A stretch of DNA of 64,000 nt from Ligula intestinalis (GCA_036362985.1 JAYGXS010000005.1:27806419-27870418); one strand, 5' to 3'; shown: positions 13,701 through 28,700, counted from the stretch's first letter. Notes: generated by a model from the sequence alone, not told the origin. Made by a program: numbers and translations.

Positions 13701-16700
13701 ATGAAAGGCCACTGACAATGGTTTTCGCACGAGATTAACAGTAACTGGTTCCGGTAGAAATCTATTCTTTGCTATATTTCAAATGAAACTGTCCGTAAAC
13801 TATACGTACTACTGATAACGACAAGAACGAGGATAATGTCGAGGCTGCACTGGTTGTTGATACATATAAGTCGTAGGCGAACTCTGGCCAAGTAGAAGGG
13901 TCTGAAATTGGACTTCGATTCCGTTAACCATTGGGTATTTTAGTTAAATTCTCCAACAGTTAGATTTGGGAAATCTAAGCAAATAGGGGTGATATTCACT
14001 GGTTAATTTTTTTTGTGAAATTGCAGAAGAATGCATTCGTCTTGATCCGGAACTGCAACCCACATTGCTCGCAGACGTTCTGGCAGGCTGTACGTACGCA
14101 CCCTAGGGATAGTTTACGGTAATTGTTTGAACAGAAAGCAGTCATTAATCATCCACTAACGCCATAGCAGTAGGTGTGTTTAAATTTGAGTTTGCATTTG
14201 TGTAGTTTGAAGTTATCCAACACATAAAAAGCGTTATATATGCACCAATATGTTGAAATTCCTCCAGCAGCCTCTGTTAATGGCATTTTAGTAACCATAT
14301 ATGCGTTCATTGTCAGATCGCGTGGGCTTTATATTTATCGGTTATATTTATTATTCTTATGAAGACGCTTTATTACAAAAAATGTTCGTTCTGCTTCATA
14401 TGATCTCAAATGATGAATGACAATTACAGCACAATAGTCAGATCATTGTTACTCAGCCGAAGCCTACCTTCATTGGCACAAGAAAAGGGGAATTCACATT
14501 CTGTTTTCCTGGTTAATTCTATATAGGCATACGATTTAAGCTAAGGTTACGGCTATTTAAAGCAAATGGGCACACATACACTGAATAGCATTGAACGCCA
14601 AGCTACTGGTATTATGGGTGTTCCTATACCCATATCACAATGCCTTTTAAAAATTTCTCACCTGTGCACAGAGCAGTTTCGAACTACCGTGTGTAGGAAG
14701 GGTGACTGGAACTTTTCAGAGTTTTTACTATGATTGTCCCACTAAAATTTCCAGGGCTCCTTGGAAAGCGTTTACCTCCCAATGTAGTTAGCGCTTGTGT
14801 TCGGATTCAGTATGTTTTAATTTGCTTCATACAAAGGCGGCGAGTGCTTTTCCATTGTTGCTGAGTTTTGATCATCAGTATCAATTGAATAAAGTGAGGA
14901 GCAAATAAATATTTCAGTCTGAATGCGCTCCCATTTTAACAAAAGATACGATATCTATTAAATATATTGACTCAATTATTTCCTATATCCAGTAAGTCGC
15001 TCTCCATAAACTGTCATTCAACGATAAAATTAAATTAAAGTGCTCAAATTACTTGAGCCAATTAACAAGTTGTGAAAGGCTCAACGAGATAGCGGTCATA
15101 AAACTTTGACACTAAGTAATATGGAATGCAGTGTGAGGAAGGGTTAAGGGGTAAACCAACTGCTGTTCCCCCATCCTAACCAGCAGTTCTTAACCAATAG
15201 GATTGCGAGAGTGATGATCTCTATTCACTTGTTTTTTTTTCAGGTAAAGCGAGCTGGAAGAGGTAGCAGAATGTCGATTATAAGCTGCAGCCATGCTTCC
15301 TTCCGCGCTTTTAACACATTCCCCCCTCCCCACAGACTCTTAAGCTGCTGCCTTCTCCGTCCCGGGTACTTTGTCTTCCAGTTCTCTTAATTTAGTTTGT
15401 CACGAAGGTCCATCCTTCTCACTCGCCAGAGCCGAGAATAAGTCCACAAAACGCTGTTGTATTTGGCTGGTAGAAGGCGGTGCGAACTGGATTTCAACGG
15501 TTTTTGTCCCCCGCCGGCAACTCCCGCTATTTTTCGCCCACACACACAGAGTCCATGAGAAGGAGGGCAGGAGGCGCTGAGAGGAGGGGGGCGCTGGTTG
15601 CATGGTGAACAGTTAATGCGTGGAGTGTTTAGCCTCCAGAATTCCGAGTGTCCACTTTCCCTGACTGCCTGGTCTAAATGCTTGTTAGGGGACCTAGGCG
15701 AATGCAGAAGTTCCTTCCCTTTTAGGAAATGTTCCACGACCGTTTTCGAGGCTACTGCAACCTTGCAAGCAAAAATACTTATTTGGTACCGGCTTGGCTC
15801 CGCAAGTGTGGCGACGCCTAGAGAGCAATTCAGGTGAATGAAGTTCGAACGTAGAAGCAAGGCGCTTATTGACAACAAATGTCTTGTTGAAGATAAATCA
15901 CTACAGATAAGCATTTGTGCTCGCAACAATTTATCACGAAGTTGAAGTATGCCTGAGGTAAATACTACTATAGCCTTAGCTTGTTAACCCCCAGAGGGTG
16001 CTGTTATCCTCAGTTTGAACTTTCTTCTCATCAAGCATACTGGATAAAATTGTAAAAGCTCAACATGTGATTAGGACAACAAGTTAATTCAACTTCTTCG
16101 TAGAGCATAACTGACAAGCACGGAGTTCTGTCTCCAAATATGTTACCTGGCTAATAAGCCTGGACGGTGTTTGTTAAACAGAACGCAAATTTGATGTCCA
16201 GTTAGCGGCATGCAGCTAACTTACAGTTTCAACCGACGAAAAACGCAATAAAGTGTGCTAAATATTCACGCAGTTTATTAATTTTTGCAGCAATCAATAA
16301 CAATTTTCTTTGTTACTTTATAGTTGTTACTATTAAAATCAGGTCCGATTAAGTAACCTTTAATAACGATGGATGCGTGAAACGCTCATACCGAAGTAAC
16401 AGACGCATAGCCCTGTTGACCTCATCAATAAAATTTGCCTTTACTTGAAATTCTATAGTACTTGAGTGAAATCTCCTAAATGGGCAAACATAGTACATGT
16501 TTCTCGAGGTCACCTTGCGGTCTTTAAGCCTCAACCTGCATTCGTCAAAATAAAGTGAGTATGAGGCGCCAGCGAGCTCATATTTCCTCTCACCACTCTG
16601 AACCCAGTAACTGATCTCGCTATGGATATGACTGACCATCTTACTGGCATTAAATATCCTTCAAAATGCTTATCTATATAGGCTTCGAACGCATGCAGCA

Positions 16701-19700
16701 CTAATTTCAATGCTATCCACTGGTCATACGTGAAGGTGAATGTGTACTAAGTGAGTTGAAAAGATTTTCTCGCGGCTTTCTTACGGCGCGCATGACTTGC
16801 ACATAAGCACTGACTTTGTATACCCATTTTCACTTGAAATCCCTACCTAGCGCGCCACAGAGCTTATCATCTTTATTGTTCTGAGTTTGCCTCGTAGCCC
16901 TCTACATCCGCACAAATTTATTTAACGATGGCCATGTAGGCATTCATATTCCCTTAGCGACTGTTCACTAGTTATTTATGTGTGACACTTGTTCCTGACG
17001 AATGTTTTACGCAACCCCTTTCGTTCTCCCTCTCTCTTCCGTATGTTTCTTCTCTTCTTCCTAAATTACCTTATTTCAAACCGAAAATATCCGCACACCC
17101 CGCCTGTTAACTGATGTAGTTACTAACGATTTCACAAATACTGCATAACTTTCTCGAACAACAATTTCTTCCAGACTACCGTACGCATAGGGTAGGGCGC
17201 ACGGGCCTCAAGGCAAGAGCACTTGTTCGGGTTCCAAACATTAGTAGAATTGTGTAACATACAATATATCCTGATCTCATCCTGCAGTGTTTATCCGTGG
17301 TAAATATTTAACGTCTAATCACGTTTTGACAGCCCCTGTTGTAGTCACATTCTGTTACGTCTTTCTAGCAGAGTTCTGGTAGCGTAGCAGTGCAACAATT
17401 TGAAATTACCAAGAACCTTGACGTCTATGACAGCTGGCTTGCAGAAAGCATTAAATGGCATCAGCTGCAGTTCACTTTCTATACCCGTCCGAAACCGAAG
17501 CGGAGTGGACAGTGATTCATCTTTGCCAGCAAATTTCATTTCCAAAACACTGAGCACTTAAAAATGGACACGTTTCCTGCCCCATTGTAGAGGTGCCCAA
17601 CACGTCAGCCAGCCATTCGCAGTCGGTTAATGACCCATCTGTCTCTGCCCTGGGCTCAAGTTGGGGGCCTTCCTGTACATGCACAGTATTCATGAGAGAT
17701 CCTCCCCCTGTCACGCCTTCAGACATCCGTCTGCGTGCATTTTGCTCCACTTCTCTCCAGCCCGTCTACTGGCGTTGGCTAACCATTGGACACAGTTGGC
17801 TTCCGGACCCTAACTGTCTGTCGTCAATCAACTGGACTGGTTATTTATTGCATGAAGTGCGCATTGTCTCAAGCCAGCCGGGGGAGGGGGTCACTCGTCA
17901 GCCCCACCGCTAAATCACGCGTTCAGTTGACTGGACCCTGTTTTACTAGACCAAGACTTGTCAAGCGCATACGATTAAAATCTAAACCGCTCATATTTGG
18001 CTCTGCTAGTCTGGCAAAACATATCAGTGTGACCCCGTAATGAGGAGAGTTCGTGCCCCACATTCCTCTCCACCTCCTTCAGTTGCCCCGAATCCTTAGT
18101 AGGAACCCAAAATCTGTTATTCCCATACTGCTATCACAAGAGTGCAGGCGTCTAGTTTTCTAGTCGGCTAGACGAATAAGCTTGCAGTTCGCTTGAGTAG
18201 CTTTGTGACTATGCTCCTAATCGAACCTTTCACCACCTAAAAGGCCTTCCTGTCACACGCTACATTGCTCACGGGTGTGAAGTTAGTCCTTGTTGTTTTC
18301 AAAGATGACCATCCGGTAGTCGGGGCTGTCGTCTTTCGCGCTCTGCCATCTGAAACAAACCCAACCTGCGTTTCCTCATACTAGCGACCAATCAGTTTAG
18401 GTGTAAAACAGACGCCGCTTGCTGTTTTTCACACAGATGCATTTGTCAGAAAGCTTGCCTAAACTGAACATCCACCCCATTTTAGCGGCTGAATCAAACA
18501 ATCGCATCCACCACCTCCAACCCCTCTAACCCGGCATCTGAGTCAAACGCATATCTTCGCTTTATTTCCCAGGGGCGTGAGAATTAAGATTCACTCGTGC
18601 GTTCCTGCCGATTATCTGCTGACTCATTTTTAACAGTCCCCGCTGGTTTACTGTGGCTTTTGCTCAACACTTCGCTCTAGCGGTTTCACCTATATATCAT
18701 CCACGGATAAAGCAAATTTCGCATCACAGGAACAGCATGCATACCATTAGTGCGACGAACAGTGGGAGGAATGTACAAGTTTTCCGATGCAAGAACTTGC
18801 ATGATAATAATATTGAAACAAAAAAAAATGAATTTTGAACAATGTCATGCAGAGAATGAAACCGATAAGCTCTGTCAGCAGGTGACTGTCAACTAGGCAC
18901 AACTTCTCGGTTGTATTTGTTTTGCTTTCTTGGCTTCTTCTTGATTCATAGCCAACTGTCCATCTCTGTAGGCGTCAGATTACAGCCGGCGTCCTTCACG
19001 AGTTTGGGAGTAGTAAATAAAATGAGCTTGTCTCCCATTTGGTCAGGTGGTTTATGCACGTATATACGAGACTCGTATCCTAGGTCAATGTCTGACCTAC
19101 GTGAAAATGAATACAAATGAATCATCAACCACACAAACTGATTAATCATGTATAAAATGACCTGTGTCTCCTTTTTTCTAGCCTCAACTCAGGGTGCGCT
19201 TCTGAACCCCAATTGCGCGAAACGGCATTTCGCTGTCAGAAAAACGTATTTGATGAACGCCATGGCGCGATTCACTCGGGGATCATATTTTGGTGGGTTT
19301 TAGGCAAGCATATGACACTAATTACTTCGCTAGCTTACACTCATAGCCTGTTTACAGCTAGTTGTGACCATCTTCTACACAGTAAGTTGGCTTTCTTGAT
19401 TTATGCAGTACCCGTGGGGCAATTACAGCGGAACTTGCGCATTGAGTAGCACAACTTGCCGTCTGTTAAGTTGCAAAATGAACTTTGCCTGAAAACGATA
19501 ACGACGCCGACAAGAGTCTGCTAGGAGGCAATGTTTTTTATGTGCATCCCACGTTCACTGAGGTTGTACAAACTGCATTTTTTGTCTACAGAGGATGATG
19601 TCGTCGCAATAGAGAACGGAAAATAATTTTGCGGGAAAGGAAGTATACAGGGCAATTAAGCAGCACCACGTTTTATACCGCTGTCTCCACGTTAAGAGCT

Positions 19701-22700
19701 TCTATGCCTATGCATCCACAATGATGAAGCTTTTGCCTAAACGATTGCGCTAAGTGGCGCCTCATGACTGTTTTACGAGCGATTGTATTTTTGGGCATCC
19801 TTTTTAAAGTAAATTCACCATTTGATTTAAAATCCACCGGACTCTCTCCATGACCGACCTCTTCAAATGCAAAAAATCACATTTTTTCATGCAGGCACAA
19901 ACACTGCTTTCTTTTTACTGCTAACATAGTAGATAATTACGAAAAACGAGTTTTTTCACTGAAACTAATGCATTTTCTCACACATTGCACGTTCAGAATC
20001 TGGGTTAAGTGAAGTCGCTGCAGACGGCGCCTTTTGACAGTCTATGGTAAATGGCTTTTTACTTAGTTGTACCATTCTGTCTAACTTTCTTATTTATGTC
20101 CTTTTGGTCAGAACACTTTGATAAGCAAAACGCAGATTAACTTAACTATCTTCTGGCCCTTCATCGCCTCGAATTGCTCGTAGCGCGCATACCTGTCTCA
20201 CAAATTTTACCAAATCTGAGCATGTTATGACCGAATTCTCTGGTTAATTGCCTTTTTTAACGAGACGATGAATCCTGGTCCACCAGAAAGAAGTTCACTG
20301 ACCCAGTAGTTGGTCGAGGAGACAAGGTGGGCTCTACTCCAGCCATTTGGCACACTGCATAAACTACCGGCAACCGCATGCAAATTAGACCAGCTGTATG
20401 AACAGCCAAATTGCTTCGGCCAGGCCAGTGTGGTAATTCAGCATTCTATCCTACATACTTCACACCGGAGTCCTTGCAGTGAATTGCGTTTAAAATCAGG
20501 CAGACGTAGAACTATCGCTTTAATTTTTCTCGAAAATGAAGGTGTGACCTGCTTGTGCCGATTAGTTTTTTGTTTTACCGCTGACTTCCCTGAGGATTGC
20601 TAGTTTCTTTGCCCGCAGTCACTGTTAATTTGCTAGTTACCTAATTTAGCTCTTATGTTATAAGTTCGTTAGATTCAGCGAAAGAGTGCAGACATGTCTA
20701 GCAGTGACAGGTAGATTTTTTCATCACTGGACGTCTGCTGGATACCTCCGGTCTGTCTGCAGCCCCAATTCGGTTGACGTACGGAGACGGTTGGTGTTTT
20801 CCAGTTGATTTTTTATACCAACCTAGCAGCAACTAATTATTCGCATGCAGAAAACAAAAAAATCATCTCATTAAATATGGGCATGCACCGTTAATGCTCG
20901 AGCCGGCAGCTCTCTGGGATTTTTACGCTTGCGCATGCGTGTTCCACAGCAATAGAAATCGTAAATTAGAAAGTTGCTAGTAGACGGGGAACCTCGTGTC
21001 TCCTCCAATTTGAAGCTCAGACCGCAAACACCTCTCTGTATTTTGGTATCCTTGACTTTGTCGTATATGTGAATACAGTGCAGTTCTTCAAGGTTGCATC
21101 ATGCAAGAGTTGGGGACACGTTTTATGTGGTACGTGCGGGTGCACTGCAGCGTCTACCTGCATTTCAGCTCACCTCCTCTGCGTTCCCCATTATGAGCAG
21201 ATGGGGTGTGGGGTAGACGAACCTAGTTAACTATAACTTGCAAGATGACGGAAGTCATCGTTGCCTCTGACATTCGAACAACCGCATCGGCAGCGACTAC
21301 ATACTGTAGAAATGGTATCCCTTATCAGCACCAATAGTAACTTCAACATTGGTTGTTGATTCCCCAGAGAATAAATATTTTGTGTTATGGGGGCGAGAAG
21401 TGCACGCCATCTGAGTCATGGCCGCAAGCCATCCGCGCGCGCCGTGAGCACACGTGACGCCCGCCCCCGCATGCACTGCAATGTTCCAGGCATCCCGCAG
21501 CGTGGGAAATCACGCCAGAACTACCCTTCTCGTCCGGTATGCCAGGAACAGTGTAGAAGGACCAGCGCCTTATAAAAGGCTGTACTGAACACGCTAATTT
21601 ATTCCGTTGTCTCTGTACCGTCTAGAATAAAGCCTTCATATCAGAACCGCTATCGTGGCTTCTTCTGTCTATTAGTCGGGTCCGAATAAACTGGGCTATA
21701 ACAGGTGGCGACGCAGGTGAGATCCAGTTGTTTGGTACGGAATCTAACAAATGGCAGCACAAACGAACACAATATGTTTAGCCCAGCACATGTCCTGAAG
21801 ATCTTGGAGGCACGGAATGCCAGTTTCATGACTCTCATGTCAGAGCTGCGGAGCTGCAACTGGAACCCGGCAGGTTTTAGCGATGTAACAAAGTGGCTAG
21901 AGGACACGCTGGACGACAGGCTTGAAGCAGCAACAACAAAAGCGATAGCAGCACCAATATCAGAGGAAGCTGCTGCAGCCACGTCCACAGAGGCAGAAGC
22001 GGCAGTAACTGAGGCAACAGAAGCAGAGCAAGAAAAGGAGGCAATGGCAACAGAAACATGGGCAGCTGCCACAGAATCAGCAGAAGCAGCAACCGAGATA
22101 ACGGTAACAAAAGGGACAGAGGTAGCTGCAACAGGAACAGGGGAAGCAGAAACCGAGGCATTAACAACAGCAGCGGAGGCAGCTTCAAAAGAACCAGAAG
22201 AAGAAGCAGCAGCAGGAAGAACAGTACAAGAAACAGCAACGGAAGCTACAGATGTAGTTGCAACAGAAACCGAGGAAGCAACACCAAAGACAGCAGCAGA
22301 AGCAGCAGCAGCAGGGAGTACAGCACAAGAATCAGCAACATAAGCAGCAGGAGAAGCTACAACGGAAGTAGAGGAAACAGCAACCCAGAAAACTGCAACT
22401 GAGGCGGCAGAGGCAGCTGTAGCAGAAGCAGAAAGAGCAGTAGCAAAGACAAACTGGCAGCAAGAACAGAACCGGCAGATGCTGGTGAGAACACGGACGA
22501 ACAAATGGCACTCAAAGTGCTAGATGACACATTTGATGCCCCGACACACAAGGCAGGTCGCCGAAAAGCACTATTGACGAAGCACCTCATGGTCGACCCA
22601 AGAAGGAAGATGTGGGACCCAGGCGTCCGCAAGAGGCATAGAAAAACACCAGCACCACAAAAAAAATAATCCTGGATCCGGCAAGGAGAAAATGTGAGCT

Positions 22701-25700
22701 GCACTTTTTAAAAGCTGTAGGTGTTATGGGGGCGAGAAGTGCACGCCATCTGAGTCATGGCCACAAGCCGTCCGCGCGTGCCGTGAGCTCACGTGACGCC
22801 TGCCTCCGCGTGCACTGCAATGTTCCAGGAGTCCCGCAGCGTGGAAAATCACGCCAGAACTACCCTTCTCGTCCGATATGCCAGGACCAGTGTAGAAGGA
22901 CCAGGCCCTTACAAAAGGCTGTACTGAATACGCTAATTCATTCAATTGTCTCTGTACCGTCTGGAATAAAGCCTTCTTATCAGAACCGCTCTCTTGGCTT
23001 CTTCTGCCTATTAGTCGGGTCCGAATAAACTGGGCTATAACATTTTGTTTCTGCTGTCAAGCCTCCTTCGTTCTAACTGTTCCATGTGAGCAACATTTTT
23101 GTACAAGTTAAGTTGGTTGGGGACTTAAAATACTCACAGACCCTAGTCCTGTTAGTTAGAATTGTTTTGCAGTCGTTTAATTTAGTTAAGGTTTCAGTTA
23201 ATTATTAAGTTTCGTTTGATTTTTTCGTTTAGTTGGATACCGCCAAAGTTAAATAAATTTATTTAAATATCTTCTATATACTAAAATTTAAAAAAATAAA
23301 GCTAAGCTAAGCTTAATAAGACTAATTAAACTAAAGACTAAACTTCATTAAAACTCAAATTAAACTACCAGTCCCCCTAACGCTGATCAGATTTTGACCC
23401 CTATTCCTCCTTCCCTCGCCTACCCTGACAACCACACCAATTTTTCTACGAACCCGCATATCTCATTTACTTAATTACCATATAAATTTAAAGGTCTGAT
23501 GAAAGTTTATCAAAAACAAACCTATGTTTGCCAGTTCATCTTCTGAAAATTAACCCAAAAAAACTAAATAATAACAAAAAATAAACTAACGTCACCGGTC
23601 GCTGGGGCTAGAGGAATCTAAGATCAACGACCAACTTACCTTTCTGTCGCCTCAAAGTGCTGACTCTTTTTGACATATGTGTCAGCCATACCTCCTGAAA
23701 ACTCTGCTTCTCCTTGCGTTTAATGCACTATCTACGTTGCTCGTCCTGGGATACCTAGTTCTCAATAAATGTTGCGAACAGACGTGCCTTCCAATCCCTC
23801 AGTGGTGAACGCTAGCCGTCTTCAAACAGGATATTAATAATTCTGTAATGCCAGTTTCACGCTCGCTAAAGCCACTACTTCCTTGGAATCTGTACGTTTG
23901 TCGCTTGGTTTCAAGCAAGCAGAAAAGGTACGATTAAAATTTATCATGTTTTTCTAAGAATATGATTTTCTTTGGCGCTATACCTTAATGCATGCAACTA
24001 CCAGTAAAAAGTAAGTGTAAAAACTACGACTTCCGTGCGGTTCCTTATTTATATGTTTCTCGTTATCTGTTTGATAGCACACCAGTCCACAGGACGGCTG
24101 TATTTTTACTCACAATTGGTTCATTTCTCGCAAATACCACAGATTTATGCTCTGGGCAGCAATTAAAAAGGATATGCATTTGCCGGAACAGGAAGTTTGA
24201 TGGCTTAACTTTTTTTGATTCCCACTCGAAGCCACCGTCAAGGACAGTGGCAGGTAATGGTGCGACTAAGCCGAAGTCTGAGGATGGCATCGAATGAGAA
24301 TCTGTGACCGTAGGCCAATGACCGTCGTGTCCTAGTGACCGCGATTTCCTCGTTTTGTCTATATGATGCCTTGGCCCCTCATTTTTCGAAATAGCAATTC
24401 GACCCTTGAAAGCGAATTAACCACAATTTTCGAGGCTGTGCTTGGGAGCGTAAGTGGATGCGCACAGGTTGTTCGCATCAGTGCTGCTTATTGGTCCTAC
24501 TCCTATTTTTCCACTCTTTTTTCTGTCATGAAGGAAAACTTATAATCTCAATTTACTGCTAACAGTTAGCAAGTTGAAAAAATCTGTGCAGAATCACGTT
24601 GATTGGAATTAGCATCCGGTTTATGATCCAAAAAAGACTCTGGTGAATGTTTTAGTGTTTGCTTTTAGCTTTATACTCCAAATCCCACGCTCGTTGACTA
24701 TGCGCCTTTTACACTGCTGTTTTTATGAAGCGGAAAGTTTGGGTGCCCGGACGCTGGGGTTTTGTAAGAACGTTTCCTGGCTGATTTATTCAGATCAACA
24801 CCAGTCCTGAGGGTTGCAACTTGCTTCCAATTATCTCACCTGTGTAGTTTAAGGTCAAAATTTTAGAACGCAAGTACTAATGCCTTCTCTGGTGACCATT
24901 CAATTGGTATTCTGCAGACCTAAATTCTCGGTACTGTCGCCATTATACGCACACCATAAACTGTTTGCTGGCAAGCGGAAGCGAAGGTGTACCTTCACTA
25001 GGCCTGAACATGTAAACGCGCAGGCTCCAATGACTCAGGGCTAGAATAGCAGATGTTTCCAACGCTGCGGTTGAGTGTGGCTGACCGATGCCGGCCGCGA
25101 AGCAGCAAAAGACCACCCCTGTCTGTTTTTCTTTGTCGGGACACCTGTGCGCCCATAAACACTACCTTTAGTCATAACAGAGGTCCCGGCCGAAATTCGA
25201 GACGCGTTAGTAGGTTGGGTTTTCAATGTTGTATGGCGCCGCAGCGAGATCTTCGTGTATTCAGTGAGCTTCTGGCAACCTGCGTGTACTTTCTGGTTAG
25301 TAAATCTGAATAAAAAAAGTTTTTTGAATTACTCACTGATGGATGTCGCATTGATTGTTTTTCAAAAGGAAAAACATATTTTTCGGAGCGTATCCACTAC
25401 TGGAAAATACCTGCACATATTCTACTTAAGAAGCAGGTCAGACTAATAAAAGTGCTGGGTTGATTGGAAACGTCTTATGCCAAAACCAGTAAATTTCTAC
25501 TTTCGATGTGAGCTCTGTAACCCCAAACGCTCCAAAGCGAAAATCCTGCCTCTCTCTCTCTTTTCATTTCCGTTGACGAAACGTTGAGGTAACCATCTAA
25601 AATTCGAGAGTACAGGTCAGATTTTTCGACGAGCATTCGTTTTTCGTTATATCGTCTAGGAATGCGCACTACCCAGAGGCAATTAATTCTTCTGTGGCAT

Positions 25701-28700
25701 GCCTTAATAAACCTACCGGTGTAGATGGCAATTACTAATTTCTCAAGATTATATGGAAACACAAGCAGCCACTATCCACTGCACAACTGAATGCAGGTGA
25801 CGCCTATTAGTGTTAACTCGAGGCAACAAAATAAACTTGCTTTAGGTCTTATTTTTAGTAAACTGTTCTTATTTGCCTCTCTCAACTATTTCAGAACGAT
25901 CTAGGCACTAGTCTCGAAAATTTACACAATAAACGTTATTCTGTTCAAAAAGAACTTAACTTGGTTGACAGGATGCGAATATTTCAATATACATATCAGC
26001 ATTGTTCTGTAGACAGAAGGAGAAACCGTCGAAGACAAAGAAGGTGGAGATGGCCAGCGCCGGTTTCTTTGCGCTCGCCACTCAGTTATACTCAGTGTCA
26101 AGCCGGAATGATCTGGGCTTCGCATCCGGGTTCTCTGAGCATGAAGCTTCATCAGGTCTAACGCTCTGACATTGCCCTTGGTCCCGTTATTCTGTCCGTT
26201 GAGGTCGGAAAGAAGAACTATATCGGGGGGGGGTGCCTACTGATTATGGTACGGGACATATTTGTCCCGTTGCGCTTTGTGGCTCGATTTTGAGCTCCGA
26301 CAGGCAGTCACATAGCGACAGTATATTATGCAGTGGGGAGAGTATCTAAAGCTAAAAAGGGGTTTAACATAGCTATTTCTGAAGTGTTATTTGTTGTCAG
26401 TCAGCATTATTCAACACCGAATTTGAGAACCTAAGATTCGAGCACACATTATTTGGCCATTGACTTTCATTAAGTCCAATGCCCCACAATTTATTCACGG
26501 GCTTGTCCTGTCCGTTTTGCTGGGAAATACTAAATATGCTAACAATGTGTTTAGTGATAAGGCTATGCTACACGCGCGATGACCAAAGGACGCGGGCTTG
26601 AATCTCAGATCCTGTTTACTTGCGATTGGGTAAAGCTGTCTGGTGGTGGCAAATAAGTCAGATCTAGTCATTGCAGTTTGCTCATTTCTTTGTGCTTCCT
26701 CCTCCTCCTTCTCCATCTAGATCCATGCAGCTACATCTCTCGGGATGTTTGATCTTGCATTTAAAAAACACTGACGTCCTGCTAGTTCTGTGATCTAGAT
26801 CCTCGCAATTTGACATGTAGCAGAAGTGACGATTCAAAACGAGTACTGAGTAAGATCAGAAGGAGAGAGAGCAAACTAGTAAGATCTGGCTTATTGGACG
26901 TCATCACACAGCCTGCTTCGTGTCTTTGGCTTGACCGATCTGAACATTAAGTATCCTCAGAATGTTGGCCTCTAAAACAGAAACTTATTTGCTCTTTCCA
27001 AGAAGCTCTGACTTTAATAATTTCTTCTTTTTATGACTAATTTGTCAATGCTGATATATTCATCCGTAAAGGGCTACATAAAGTTTAGGTGGAACTATTC
27101 CAACCTCAGAGTATTTTCTTTACGGCGTGAAATTCAAGCAAACGTATATAACCAGAATTCTTGTTGCGAATACACTTTCTTACCTTGCTGTTAGGCAATT
27201 TTCTGAATTTTCTCACAAAGGCTATGCGAAAGATTTAATACCACAATATGCAGTCTAATCAACCAAAATTCATATGGAATTATGGCAGTAGACAAAAAAG
27301 AACACTATCATACCAAGAAATATGCCATTTTAAAGCTTCGATGTTACTACGGCAACTCTCTATCTATTAGGCGACCGGACTGTTGGCACATATAAACTAT
27401 TCCCCAAGATGAAGCTGTCTTTATAAAAGCTACTGTTGGCCTTTTTTCTTGAACAAACAGAAGATTGAAAAGCTTTAATTTCCTCCAACAGCCCATACTC
27501 TATGTTGCAGGTATTTAGGGAAAGAAGACCCGGACATACTTATCTTCCCATGTGGAGGGCCGCTTAAATAGCACTCAGTTGAATTGGTTTCCATATGCCT
27601 TTGAGTTCGCCTATCGCACTCGCATCCGTCATCGATTTGCTGCTATAATAAATCGTGCCGTGCCTTTTCGTTAAACGCTCAAGCTGTTAGCACCAACCGG
27701 TTCTCCGACCACATGTTTTGAGGGGCGTAAGTCACGCACTGAGGTGCAATGGCTGGGAAGCGTCGATTGTTGTAATAACCTGTAGATTACCGCGCGTTGT
27801 GAATACGACTGGCATAAGGCCAAATACTCGATGCCTTATTGCAACCACTTAATAGAGGCGAGGGCAAAATAGATGCAAATGATTTGTGCTCCACAGACAA
27901 CAGCCTTTAATGTGATGCAGTATCGGTGTACATCGGAATTTGCAATTTGAGTACCATTGTTGTTAGCAGCCTGTGAGGTCCTAATGAGCCCTCACGACTG
28001 ATAAGTCAGGGTCCTGCCGATAACTTAAATAGGGTTCAAAGCGATGTGACAAATGCTTTCCTGTTAGCGCATAAAGGATCTAATGAGAAGGATTGCCGTG
28101 AAAATCAATCAGCAAACTATTTAGGACAGAGTTCGCAGGTCTTAAAGAAATCATGGAGGTGGTGCTACATGTGCAGAATCCGCGTGTGTCGAGAATGTGG
28201 AGAAAACCGGAGAGGACCTTAACAAGAGAAAAAAGCGTTTGCACACTTACGTTAAAGTAGGCGAACTTCTTAGGGAAAACAAAGTCACTGAATGTGATGT
28301 TTAAAAAAAGAAGCAAAAAAGTCGGAGTAACTCGAGGTTCTTGTATTTTTTCTGGATAGGTGGGAGTAGTTGTTAGGTAGCGCAGCTATCTGCCAGGAAT
28401 TAACATGAAAGTAAATGCGACTTCATTCCACCAAAAGGCTAGTTTCCGTTTTTTAAAACCGATGACGAGTGACTAGAAAATGTCGCGGCGGCTTTTTTCA
28501 AGCGCTTATCAGGGTGATTTATTCGTTGTCTGCTCCTTCACCTAGCAGTCGTCTTGCTATGTCGCGGCCGCAAATGTATATTTAGGAATCTAGTTCGCAC
28601 CTTGGCTACAGCCACGCCATATTTATGCAAAGGCGTTTGGCGATAGCATCCACCGGCAATTAACAATCTTATAATTAGTAATGAGTTTGGCAGAATTGAC

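Larger units (their letters stand above)
21383..23042 (+). mobile_element. Complete non-autonomous LTR retrotransposon, about 1.66 kb
   Basis: Two 321-bp direct repeats (21383-21703 and 22722-23042) begin TGTTATGGGG and end CTATAACA, forming a TG...CA border. They enclose 1018 bp. The element is flanked by a 5-bp duplication TTTTG (21378-21382 and 23043-23047). A TGG-initial primer-binding-site candidate starts at 21706, two bases after the 5' LTR. No protease, RT, RNase H or integrase is encoded, so movement would have needed enzymes from another element. By hand alignment the LTRs differ at about 24 positions, so the insertion is not recent. It sits in intron 1 of the SUEL-domain gene, in the same orientation. 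Confidence 0.93.

Noticed and set aside
15387..15929. 180-codon minus-strand open frame as a gene
   Set aside because: No recognisable domain, no splice-site support, and composition typical of a GC-richer non-coding patch.
21650..22504. Long minus-strand open frame (284 codons, Ala/Val/Ser-rich) as a gene
   Set aside because: It is the antisense shadow of the trinucleotide-rich LTR-element ORF, and runs into the LTR itself.
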